A DNA stretch of 24,104 nt, from contig DIZY01000031.1 of the NCBI GenBank assembly GCA_002428055.1, forward strand, positions 3,714 through 27,817. The letters are read 5' to 3'. Shown piece after piece: positions 7,525 through 14,500 of the stretch (within the stretch, counting starts at the first letter, position 1; each line of letters opens with the position of its first letter). The stretch is from Helicobacteraceae bacterium UBA6016 (GTDB taxonomy: Bacteria; Campylobacterota; Campylobacteria; Campylobacterales; UBA6016). Made by a program: the position numbers and the translations under genes. A model generated the notes under the pieces. That model searched no databases, was not told where the DNA came from, and was given only the letters and a program-made list of their open reading frames with translations.

Positions 7525-8931
7525 ATGGAAGGTATAGTAAGCCAGGTAATCGGTCCGGTTGTCGATGTCGATTTCGACAACGGTCAACTACCGAACATTA
7601 ATGACGCGCTTGAAATAAACTTCAGCGTAGAGGGCAAGAGCGTAAAACTGATTTGCGAAGTTGCTCAGCATGTTGGCGACAACAGAGTAAGAACAATCGC
7701 AATGGACATGACCGAAGGTCTCTCTCGTGGAACAAAAGTAAAAGCACTTGGCACCCCTATTAAAGTTCCAGTAGGTATCGAAGTTTTGGGAAGAATCTTC
7801 GATGTTACGGGTAATGTAATAGACGAGGGTCCGGTATGTGAAGCGAAAGAGTATTGGTCAATCCACAGAGATCCGCCAAAATTCGAAGAGCAAAATACTC
7901 AATCAGAAATGTTTGAAACAGGTATCAAGGTTGTTGACCTTCTTGCGCCTTATGCAAAAGGTGGTAAAGTAGGTCTATTCGGCGGTGCCGGTGTTGGTAA
8001 AACGGTTATTATTATGGAGCTTATCCACAATGTTGCCTACAAACACAGCGGTTACTCAGTATTTGCCGGTGTTGGTGAGAGAACAAGGGAAGGTAACGAT
8101 CTTTATCATGAAATGAAAGAGTCAAATGTTCTTGACAAAGTTGCACTATGCTACGGTCAAATGAATGAACCACCAGGCGCAAGAAACAGAATTGCACTAA
8201 CAGGTGTTACTATGGCTGAGTACTTCAGAGATACAATGGGTCTTGATGTGTTGATGTTTATCGACAATATATTCAGATTTGCACAATCAGGTTCTGAAAT
8301 GTCGGCTCTTCTAGGAAGAATCCCTTCAGCCGTTGGTTACCAACCGACACTTGCAAGAGAGATGGGCGCACTCCAAGAGAGAATTACATCAACCAAAAAA
8401 GGTTCTATTACATCTGTTCAAGCTGTATATGTTCCTGCGGATGACCTTACCGACCCGGCTCCTGCAACAGTTTTTGCTCACCTTGATGCAACTACGGTTC
8501 TTAGCAGAAAAATCGCCGAAAAAGGTATCTATCCGGCGGTTGACCCGCTAGATTCAACATCTAGAATGCTTGACCCAAAAATTCTCGGTGACGAGCATTA
8601 CAAAATAGCAAGGGGCGTTCAAGCGATGCTTCAAAAATACAAAGACTTGCAAGATATTATTGCGATTCTCGGTATGGACGAGCTAAGCGAAGATGACAAA
8701 TTAACTGTTGAAAGAGCTAGAAAGATCGAAAGATTCCTATCTCAACCGTTCTTCGTTGCGGAAGTATTTACGGGAAGTCCTGGTAAATATGTTTCACTTG
8801 AAGACACAATCAAAGGCTTTAAAGAGATACTAGAAGGTAAACACGACTCTGTACCTGAAATGGCGTTCTACATGGTTGGCGGTATCGACGAAGTACTTGA
8901 AAAAGCTGAAAAGCTAAAGGCAAAAAAATAA
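7525..8931 (+). CDS. atpD: F0F1 ATP synthase subunit beta
   Basis: Subunit beta carries the catalytic ATP sites. At 468 residues it matches the family. Visible motifs are the P-loop GGAGVGKT (153-160) and the catalytic GERTREGNDLY (184-194), whose Glu corresponds to the general base region. VLMFIDNIFRFAQSG is the Walker B strand, and there is the signature PAPATVFAHLDATTVLSR. The start ATG at 7525 has AAAGGAG at 7508-7514. An earlier ATG at 7518 is out of frame. Like atpA it uses codons suggestive of strong expression. Confidence 0.97.
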   Translation: MEGIVSQVIGPVVDVDFDNGQLPNINDALEINFSVEGKSVKLICEVAQHVGDNRVRTIAMDMTEGLSRGTKVKALGTPIKVPVGIEVLGRIFDVTGNVIDEGPVCEAKEYWSIHRDPPKFEEQNTQSEMFETGIKVVDLLAPYAKGGKVGLFGGAGVGKTVIIMELIHNVAYKHSGYSVFAGVGERTREGNDLYHEMKESNVLDKVALCYGQMNEPPGARNRIALTGVTMAEYFRDTMGLDVLMFIDNIFRFAQSGSEMSALLGRIPSAVGYQPTLAREMGALQERITSTKKGSITSVQAVYVPADDLTDPAPATVFAHLDATTVLSRKIAEKGIYPAVDPLDSTSRMLDPKILGDEHYKIARGVQAMLQKYKDLQDIIAILGMDELSEDDKLTVERARKIERFLSQPFFVAEVFTGSPGKYVSLEDTIKGFKEILEGKHDSVPEMAFYMVGGIDEVLEKAEKLKAKK

Positions 8932-8941
8932 AGGCTAGCTT

Positions 8942-9325
8942 ATGAACAGCTTTAAATTACAAATCATAACTCCGCAAGGCAAAGTGTTTGACTCAAACGC
9001 TGCCTCTGCGGTATTTCCTGGAGACAAGGGAGAATTCGGCGTTCTTCCCGGTCACTCTACCCTGCTCTCTCTTTTGGGACCTGGACTAATAGAGGTAACA
9101 AAAGAAAACGGTGAAAAAGAAAGCGTAGCTATCAACTGGGGCTATGCGGAAATTGACGAGCAAAAAGCTATAGTACTTGTGGATAATGCAATTGCGGTTG
9201 CGGGCAAAACAAGCGGCGAAATTCAAAAAGCTATAGAAAAAGCGCACAAGCTCATCGAAGATGCAGCTGCATCTGATTCCGTACTTTCGGTTACAGCTCA
9301 AAAGCTGAAAAACATACAAAAATAG
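8942..9325 (+). CDS. atpC: F0F1 ATP synthase subunit epsilon
   Basis: Subunit epsilon binds the foot of gamma and can inhibit ATP hydrolysis. The 127-residue product has the N-terminal beta-sandwich motifs KLQIITPQGKVFD and PGDKGEFGVLPGHSTLLSLL. A C-terminal helical hairpin rich in Ala, Lys and Glu follows (about 85-127). It is the last ATP synthase gene; its stop codon directly abuts the next start codon, so the operon continues into the Tol genes. Confidence 0.94.
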   Translation: MNSFKLQIITPQGKVFDSNAASAVFPGDKGEFGVLPGHSTLLSLLGPGLIEVTKENGEKESVAINWGYAEIDEQKAIVLVDNAIAVAGKTSGEIQKAIEKAHKLIEDAAASDSVLSVTAQKLKNIQK

Positions 9326-9883
9326 ATGTCTACAATACTGCATTATTTCCAAAACGGTACATGGGTTACCGTTTTGGTTTTTATTACTCTTTCAATCTAT
9401 CTAATCTCCGTAACCTGGGTTTTTATATATAGATTTTTTTATCTAAACGCATGGGCGGCTAGAGAAAAGGATTCCGTAGAGAGACTAGCCCTTGGGCACA
9501 GAAGCGTCAGTGAATTATCGGTACTTTCAAAATGCAATAGACACGAAGATAGCGTTAATCCACATGCCTTAAACGCCTGCTTAAAAGCTGCAGAAAAAGA
9601 CTCAACCGGAGGTCTTACGATACTCTCTATAGCAGCCTCCACATCACCATTTGTCGGACTTTTCGGTACAGTCGTATCAATACTAGACTCATTTGCAAAA
9701 ATGGGTGTAGCCGGAGGCGCCAGCCTTAATGTGCTTGCTCCGGCTATAAGCGAAGCGCTGGTCGCAACTGCATGCGGTATCTTTGTAGCGGTTCCTGCAT
9801 ATGCTTTTCATCTCTCTTTAAAAAGAAAAAGCTATGAGGTACTTAGCTACATACAGATGCAGATAGAACTTCTAAAATCCTAA
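9326..9883 (+). CDS. tolQ: TolQ/ExbB-family proton channel subunit
   Basis: With TolR, this inner-membrane protein forms the proton-driven motor that energises the Tol-Pal system. The 185-residue protein has three membrane segments: about 13-35 (WVTVLVFITLSIYLISVTWV), about 96-120 and about 138-160. The conserved family stretch ILSIAASTSPFVGLFGTV leads into the second membrane helix, and ISEALVATACGIFVAVPAYA forms the third. It starts with no gap after atpC and has no strong ribosome site, so coupled translation is likely. The symbol rests on the downstream tolB and pal; in Campylobacter the equivalent is often annotated exbB. Confidence 0.87.
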   Translation: MSTILHYFQNGTWVTVLVFITLSIYLISVTWVFIYRFFYLNAWAAREKDSVERLALGHRSVSELSVLSKCNRHEDSVNPHALNACLKAAEKDSTGGLTILSIAASTSPFVGLFGTVVSILDSFAKMGVAGGASLNVLAPAISEALVATACGIFVAVPAYAFHLSLKRKSYEVLSYIQMQIELLKS

Positions 9884-9887
9884 GACA

Positions 9888-10277
9888 ATGCTAGAGTACG
9901 AAGATAAACCCGAGCTAAATATTACGCCGCTCGTAGATGTAATGCTAGTACTTCTCGCTATTTTAATGCTCGCCACCCCCGCAATTGTATATCAAGAAAA
10001 AATAGAACTGCCGAAAGGCTCGCAAAAAGAACAGATTAGCGAAAAAGAGAAAATTGCGATTCGTGTGGACCTGCAAAAAATAGTATATGTAAACGAAAAA
10101 AAATTTGATATGGATAGTTTCGGAGACTCCTTTCTCAATTACTCTGCCTCGTTTGCCAAAGATACTCCCATCACGCTCAGAGCCGACAAAAATCTTAAAT
10201 ACGACGATGTAGTGCATATTATGAGGCTTATTAAAGCCTCCGGATTTCAAAAAATATCTTTGGTAACGGATGGATAA
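9888..10277 (+). CDS. tolR: TolR/ExbD-family motor subunit
   Basis: This 129-residue partner of the TolQ-like protein has one membrane helix near the N-terminus with the hallmark LNITPLVDVMLVLLAILM. The aspartate in PLVDVM is the proton-carrying residue of the family. The periplasmic domain follows, ending in ITLRADKNLKYDDVVHIM, matching the ExbD/TolR 'v.iraD....y..vv.vm' pattern. The gap to tolQ is four bases, and the end overlaps the next gene by eight. Context with tolB and pal favours TolR over ExbD. Confidence 0.88.
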   Translation: MLEYEDKPELNITPLVDVMLVLLAILMLATPAIVYQEKIELPKGSQKEQISEKEKIAIRVDLQKIVYVNEKKFDMDSFGDSFLNYSASFAKDTPITLRADKNLKYDDVVHIMRLIKASGFQKISLVTDG

Positions 10278-10989
10278 AAATAGCTTTTTTTGGCTTGGGG
10301 GCATCGGCTCTTTTGTCTTTTACGCTGCCGTAATAGCTATTCTTATATTTACACTTACAACCTCAGAAAATCTAAAAAAAATAGCGATAAAAAGCGAGCA
10401 GAGCTCTATAGAAGTTAGCATGGAAGAGCTAGAGGTCGCTGTGCCTGCGGCAAAAATTGAGCAAAAAGAGGAGCCACAAGAGGCTAAAAAAGATATAGAG
10501 CCAAAAAAACAAGAACCTAAAAAAATTGAAAAAATTATAGAGGATGCAATCTCCCCAAAAAAAATCATTAAAGAAGCCGTAAAAAAAGAGAGTCCGAAGC
10601 CGACAACGACCACGCAACCGCAAAAAACTCCTACGGAACAGCCAAAAAGCGCAAAAGATCTGCTAGCTGCCCTATCTATCAAGAAAAATAGCGACATTAG
10701 CTTCACATCTTTTAACTCTAGCGGCGAAGTAAACGAATATTTGAGCAATATTGCAAAAATGATAAAACAAGGGTGGAATCCTGCAAAGACAGATGCGGGT
10801 ATTATTGCAGTTGTAGTTGTAAATATCGAAGCGGACGGAAGTTTTAGTTTTAGGCTAAAACGAGGTGGTAACGCCGACTTTAACGACAGACTTGCATCAT
10901 ATCTTCAATTTTTACAAAAAAAAGGCTTCCCGCCGCCAACGGATAAAAAAGCGGTATCCGTAGAGTTTAATTTTAAAGCGAGAGAGTAG
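10270..10989 (+). CDS. tolA: TolA/TonB-like energy-transducing protein
   Basis: This protein likely spans the periplasm to pass motor force to TolB/Pal at the outer membrane. The 239 residues comprise a short cytoplasmic start, a membrane helix (about 9-30) and a flexible region rich in Lys, Glu and Pro (about 58-125, with repeated KKIE, PKK and EPKK units). A small C-terminal domain (about 148-239) contains NEYLSNIAKMIKQGWNPAK and VVVNIEADGSFSFRLKRGGN. This is the TolA/TonB C-terminal fold pattern. It is much shorter than E. coli TolA (421). The gene lies between tolR and tolB, which supports TolA; TonB cannot be excluded on sequence alone. Confidence 0.75.
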   Translation: MDKNSFFWLGGIGSFVFYAAVIAILIFTLTTSENLKKIAIKSEQSSIEVSMEELEVAVPAAKIEQKEEPQEAKKDIEPKKQEPKKIEKIIEDAISPKKIIKEAVKKESPKPTTTTQPQKTPTEQPKSAKDLLAALSIKKNSDISFTSFNSSGEVNEYLSNIAKMIKQGWNPAKTDAGIIAVVVVNIEADGSFSFRLKRGGNADFNDRLASYLQFLQKKGFPPPTDKKAVSVEFNFKARE

Positions 10990-10991
10990 TG

Positions 10992-12236
10992 ATGTTAAAA
11001 ATAGCTTTTGTTTTGTGCGTAAATTTTGTTTTGCTATTTGGGCAAACGGCTAGTATCGATATAGAAAAAAGCGCTACCGCCTTGGCCAAAATAGCAGTAG
11101 AGAGCTATCGTGACGCAGGCGTTACAGAGTTTGAACAAAATCAAATAGACTCAATGTTATTAAACGATATAAAAGTCTCAGACCACTTAGAAGCGGTCGC
11201 CAACCCTTTTAAAAATGGTTTTGATACGCCGGTATCGGGAGCCGACTTGAAAGCCAAAGGCATAGAAATTCTTCTGAAATACAAAATTTCAAAAACCGCA
11301 AGCGGATACACGCTGGAGACAAGACTATTCGACCCTCTAAAAAATGCGCCTTTTTCGCAAAGATATAGCGTGCAGGAGTTCAAACAATATCCATTCTTAG
11401 CGCACAATGTAGCGGTCGGCGTAAATGATTATTTGCGAGCCCCTTCTATAGATTGGATGAAAAATTTTGTTATTTTGGCAAAAGACATGGGGGCAAAAAA
11501 AAGTGATATTGTCATAACGGACTACACGCTCACATATCAAAAAACAGTTATTAGCGGCGGCTACAATATATTTCCAAAATGGGCTGGCGGCGTCCAAAAC
11601 GAATTTTATTATACGGCCTACGATAAACAACCGACTCTATACAAATACAATATTTACACCGCAAAAAAAACAAGAGTTACAAGCTCTGACGGTATGCTAA
11701 TCTGCTCCGATGTAAGTCGAGATGGAAAAAAGCTCCTGCTTACAATACCTAGCGGGGGGTTGCCGGATGTATTTTTGTACGATACAAATAACGGCTCAAA
11801 AACAAATCTAACGAACTTTGGCGGAATTGATGTTAACGGCAACTTTATAGATAATGAGACAAGAATAGCTTTTGTATCGGATAGACTCGGCTATCCGACG
11901 GTATTTACGAAACAAATAGGCTCCTCCTCAATAGGGCAGCTAATATTCTCTCCGAGATACAACTCCTCATTTAGCGCAAAAAACTCGCTTTTGGCGCATA
12001 CCGGCAAAGATAACGGCTCGAACAACATCTATCTCATCAGCACACAAAACGGACAAAAAAGACAGATAACCGCAAGCGGATGGAATAGTTCGCCTCGCAT
12101 TTCAAATGCAGGAGATGCCGTAATGTACTTTAAAAACGATGGCGGAAAGACTTTTTTGGGAATTTTTAGGCTCAACTCTTCCTCGACTTTTCTTTTTCCT
12201 ATGAATTTTGGAAAAATAAAATCAATGGACTGGTAA
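10992..12236 (+). CDS. tolB: Tol-Pal system protein TolB
   Basis: TolB is a periplasmic beta-propeller that binds Pal and is released through TolA. The protein (414 residues from ATG 10992) begins with a signal peptide (LKIAFVLCVNFVLLFGQTAS). An N-terminal alpha/beta domain follows (to about 150), then repeated blades with patterns such as DVSRDGKKLLLT, FVSDRLGYPTVFTK and QITASGWNSSPRISNAGDAV. These correspond to the TolB 'sP.wSPDG..iaf.sdr.g...iy' repeats. A GTG one codon upstream (10989), overlapping the tolA stop, is an alternative start with almost the same product. The length is near the family's ~420-430. Confidence 0.92.
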   Translation: MLKIAFVLCVNFVLLFGQTASIDIEKSATALAKIAVESYRDAGVTEFEQNQIDSMLLNDIKVSDHLEAVANPFKNGFDTPVSGADLKAKGIEILLKYKISKTASGYTLETRLFDPLKNAPFSQRYSVQEFKQYPFLAHNVAVGVNDYLRAPSIDWMKNFVILAKDMGAKKSDIVITDYTLTYQKTVISGGYNIFPKWAGGVQNEFYYTAYDKQPTLYKYNIYTAKKTRVTSSDGMLICSDVSRDGKKLLLTIPSGGLPDVFLYDTNNGSKTNLTNFGGIDVNGNFIDNETRIAFVSDRLGYPTVFTKQIGSSSIGQLIFSPRYNSSFSAKNSLLAHTGKDNGSNNIYLISTQNGQKRQITASGWNSSPRISNAGDAVMYFKNDGGKTFLGIFRLNSSSTFLFPMNFGKIKSMDW

Positions 12237-12240
12237 AAAT

Positions 12241-12261
12241 TATAATTTATTGATGTATAAT
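12241..12261 (+). promoter_or_regulatory. Promoter upstream of pal
   Basis: The 60-base gap after tolB holds two perfect TATAAT hexamers, at 12241-12246 and 12256-12261. The second is preceded by TG with no spacer. Transcription from the second would begin near 12268 and give a leader of about 29 bases with an AAAGGAG ribosome site (12284-12290). This would let the abundant lipoprotein Pal be made above the level of the upstream Tol genes. Confidence 0.5.
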
Positions 12262-12296
12262 AAATGCATATCCAAAACAAATCAAAGGAGTATCCA

Positions 12297-12806
12297 ATGC
12301 TAAACAAGTATATTCTCGGTTCAGCTCTTGCTGCGGCTATCATTTTCTCAGGATGTAGTTCAAAGGCTCCGGCTGTTGATACAACGGCTCAAAAAACAGA
12401 AACTGCGGCTCCAAGCGCAAGTAGTGGCACATCTACTGCTCCCATAGCTACGGTAGACGCAGTAGCTGAAGCTCAATCAAAAATCCAAACAGTTCTTTTT
12501 GATTTTGATAAATTTAATATCAGAGCCGACATGCAACCAATCGTAGAAGGCAATGCAAAACTTTCAGGCTCAGTAGATGCAAAAGCTAAGCTTGAAGGAA
12601 ACGCTGATGAAAGAGGCACTGACGAGTACAACTACGCACTTGGTCTAAAAAGAGCAAATACTGTTAAGGCGGCTTATGCTTCAAAAGGTGTAGCTGAGGC
12701 TAAAATGAGTACCGTAACATTCGGCGAAGGCAACCCTGTTTGCAAAGAGTCAAGCGAAGCGTGCTGGGCTAAAAACAGAAGAGTTGATACGAAACTAGAG
12801 AAATAA
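12297..12806 (+). CDS. pal: Peptidoglycan-associated outer-membrane lipoprotein Pal
   Basis: Pal is a lipoprotein that anchors the outer membrane to peptidoglycan and is recycled by TolB/TolA. The chosen ATG (12297) has AAAGGAG seven bases upstream and gives a lipoprotein signal ending FSGC with the acylated cysteine at C20. A Thr/Ser/Ala-rich linker (about 21-55) leads to an OmpA-C domain with VLFDFDKFNIR (67-77), LEGNADERGTDEYNYALGLK (99-118) and AKNRRVD (158-164). The last two are the peptidoglycan-binding signatures. It is 169 residues. Campylobacter Omp18 is the counterpart. An upstream in-frame ATG at 12264 would bury the signal peptide and is less likely. Confidence 0.95.
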   Translation: MLNKYILGSALAAAIIFSGCSSKAPAVDTTAQKTETAAPSASSGTSTAPIATVDAVAEAQSKIQTVLFDFDKFNIRADMQPIVEGNAKLSGSVDAKAKLEGNADERGTDEYNYALGLKRANTVKAAYASKGVAEAKMSTVTFGEGNPVCKESSEACWAKNRRVDTKLEK

Positions 12807-12813
12807 TTAAAAT

Positions 12814-13764
12814 ATGAAAAAAGCCATATACATTGCATCCGTAGCGGCTGTTTTTCTACTTGGTGCGGAGCCGTCGGCATTTAAAGCCGGCGACCTCGAT
12901 GCGCCTACGCCATACGGTCTTACCAGCAGTGAGAAAAAAATAGTAGAACAAAACAAAAATCTTCAAAATATTTCAACCAAACTTTTTGATACCGCACAAA
13001 GCCAGATAGAACTTCGAAACGAAATAGACGGCATCAAGTCTCTTATAGTCGGACACTCTGAAAAAATTAATAACTTCGAACGAAAAATGGAAAGCGACGA
13101 CAACGGCTCGCTTAAAACCTTAAATAAAAAACTTGACGACAACCTAAAACTACAAAACGAAAATTACGACAAAATTATGAGTACGCTTTCGGCGCTTGCG
13201 GCATTGCTTGACGAGACAAGAGGCGAATATGTCAGCAAAGAGCAGTTAAAAGCGATAGTCGGAAAAAACTATAAAGATATTAAAAGCAAAAAAACAAAAC
13301 CAGCCCCCGCTCCAGTCGAGGAAAAAACGCACGAAAATAAAACTGAAGAGCCAAAAGCTGAATCCCCAGAGAAGCCAAAACAAGAAAAACCGTTAAATAT
13401 CGAGGAGAGCTTCAAAAAAGCACAGCAAGATTTCAAGGATAACAAACTAAAAGAGGCTAAGGCAGGCTTTGAAAGCGTGCAGGCGAATGACGGAGAGTAC
13501 AAAAAAGGATTTTTGGCATACTATCTAGGCGAAATCGACTATAAAAACGGCAACCATAAGTCGGCTTTGGAGCATTACCAAAAAAGCATAGAGCTGGATG
13601 AAAAAGCCAACTATATACCGATTATTTTATTCCACACAGGCGCTAGCCTTGAAAAACTAGGCGACAAAGAGTCTGCAAAAAAGATATTAAACTCACTCAT
13701 AACCAACTACCCAACCCACTATCTCGTGGCTCCGGCAAAAAAAAGAGCGGCTGAACTAAAATAA
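12814..13764 (+). CDS. cpoB: Cell-division coordinator CpoB/YbgF-like periplasmic TPR protein
   Basis: CpoB works with Tol-Pal in coordinating peptidoglycan synthesis and outer-membrane constriction. The 316-residue product has a signal peptide (MKKAIYIASVAAVFLLGA) and a coiled-coil-like region (about 38-130, with EQNKNLQNISTKLFDTAQSQ). A Lys/Pro/Glu linker (about 158-195) leads to a C-terminal tetratricopeptide domain (about 197-316; ESFKKAQQDFKDNKLKEAK, FLAYYLGEIDYKNGNHKSAL, ILFHTGASLEKLGDKESAKK). The order coil-linker-TPR matches YbgF. It lies seven bases after pal, completing the Tol-Pal set. The linker and coil are longer than in E. coli CpoB (~260 residues). Confidence 0.85.
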   Translation: MKKAIYIASVAAVFLLGAEPSAFKAGDLDAPTPYGLTSSEKKIVEQNKNLQNISTKLFDTAQSQIELRNEIDGIKSLIVGHSEKINNFERKMESDDNGSLKTLNKKLDDNLKLQNENYDKIMSTLSALAALLDETRGEYVSKEQLKAIVGKNYKDIKSKKTKPAPAPVEEKTHENKTEEPKAESPEKPKQEKPLNIEESFKKAQQDFKDNKLKEAKAGFESVQANDGEYKKGFLAYYLGEIDYKNGNHKSALEHYQKSIELDEKANYIPIILFHTGASLEKLGDKESAKKILNSLITNYPTHYLVAPAKKRAAELK

Positions 13765-13773
13765 GAGTTCAGC
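13750..13773 (+). terminator. Hairpin at the end of cpoB, possible weak terminator
   Basis: GCTGAACT (13750-13757) and AGTTCAGC (13766-13773) form a perfect 8-bp stem with an 8-base loop that holds the cpoB stop codon. A run of eight T (13789-13796) follows but starts 15 bases after the stem, which is farther than in classical terminators. It may instead protect the 3' end of the Tol-Pal transcript. Confidence 0.4.
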
Positions 13774-13788
13774 ACTCCTAAATAAATC

Positions 13789-13804
13789 TTTTTTTTAGTA
13801 AAAT
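13789..13804 (+). promoter_or_regulatory. Promoter of slyD
   Basis: A T8 run (13789-13796) is followed by the -10-like TAAAAT (13799-13804), 44 bases before the slyD ATG. The arrangement, including the hexamer TAAAAT followed by C, resembles the proposed ATP synthase promoter at 3527. A purine-rich AGAGAGAA stands near the start as ribosome site. Confidence 0.42.
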
Positions 13805-13848
13805 CGCTTTCTTTTAAGAAATAAAAATCAAAACAAGAGAGAACAACA

Positions 13849-14367
13849 ATGGCATTTGAAAACAATACCGTAGTAGCGTTTGCCTATGAGCTAAAAGACG
13901 CACAAACAAAAGAGGTTATAGACTCTTCAGCTTCAGGCTATCCGCTAGAGTTTATCACAGGTAAGGGACACATCATTCCCGGTCTTGAGTCTGAAATACT
14001 AAAAATGAATATAGGCGATAGCGCAACAGTGGTTGTAACTGCGGAAGAGGCTTACGGTGTTTACAATGAAGAGGCTCTAAAAACATACCCTGCAGAGCAG
14101 TTTGCAGGAATAGAACTAGCTGTAGGTCTACCATTATACGGACAAGCCGATGATGGCTCAACCGTGCAAGTAACGGTAAAAGCGTTTAATGATGCGGAAG
14201 TAACGATAGATTACAACCATCCTTTGGCTGGAAAAGCTCTTGAATTTGCGGTAACGATAGAGTCTGCAAGAGAAGCGAGCGCAGAAGAAGCAATGACTGG
14301 CAAGGTGCAGTGTGCAGACCATGGAAGCAAAGGTGGATGTGGAACTGGCGGATGTGGTTGCCACTAA
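13849..14367 (+). CDS. slyD: SlyD-type FKBP peptidyl-prolyl isomerase with metal-binding tail
   Basis: SlyD speeds proline isomerisation, acts as a chaperone and delivers nickel in some bacteria. The 172-residue protein starts with the split FKBP domain: VVAFAYELKDAQTKEVIDSS, PLEFITGKGHIIPGLESEIL (32-51) and MNIGDSATVVVTAEEAYG. An insert-in-flap domain follows (about 72-120), then the returning strand YNHPLAGKALEFAVTIE. The C-terminus is a short Cys/His/Gly tail (CADHGSKGGCGTGGCGCH) fitted to bind Ni or Zn, much shorter than E. coli SlyD's. The gene stands alone between two intergenic gaps with its own likely promoter. Confidence 0.92.
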   Translation: MAFENNTVVAFAYELKDAQTKEVIDSSASGYPLEFITGKGHIIPGLESEILKMNIGDSATVVVTAEEAYGVYNEEALKTYPAEQFAGIELAVGLPLYGQADDGSTVQVTVKAFNDAEVTIDYNHPLAGKALEFAVTIESAREASAEEAMTGKVQCADHGSKGGCGTGGCGCH

Positions 14368-14500
14368 TATTTTGATAAGTACGCCGGATAGGCAAAACAA
14401 GGGAACCGCTTTTTGCTTGCAAAAATGTTTCCTCGAAAGCCCATCTTCGGCTACGCTAACCGCATGAAGCGGCAGAAACTTTTATATTGAGGATATATTT
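14368..14500 (+). other. 133-base structured intergenic region before fabD
   Basis: This is the largest gap in the window and I see no gene in it. It contains a chain of inverted repeats. TTTTTGC/GCAAAAA (14410-14416, 14419-14425) is flanked by GGGAA/TTCCT (14401-14405, 14429-14433). AGCC/GGCT (14438-14441, 14449-14452) and CCGC/GCGG (14460-14463, 14469-14472) follow. GTTTC (14427-14431) and GAAAC (14475-14479) could enclose the last two. No T-run follows any of them, so these are not plain terminators. The last ten bases carry the fabD ribosome site GAGGA (14489-14493). Function unknown. Confidence 0.45.

Noticed and set aside
12264..12296. Earlier ATG for pal at 12264
   Set aside because: It adds a charged leader before the lipoprotein signal peptide and overlaps the proposed -10 end; ATG 12297 has a good ribosome site.
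14427..14442. parS-like site for ParB starting TGTTTC
   Set aside because: Only about nine of 16 bases match the TGTTTCACGTGAAACA consensus and the central CACGTG is absent.
14401..14480. tRNA or other cloverleaf RNA in the gap before fabD
   Set aside because: Several stems exist, but there is no 7-bp acceptor stem, no T-arm GTTC/GAnTC pattern and no anticodon arm of the right size.
14483..14488. TATATT as -10 promoter of fabD
   Set aside because: It is only 12 bases before the start codon and would leave almost no leader for the GAGGA ribosome site.
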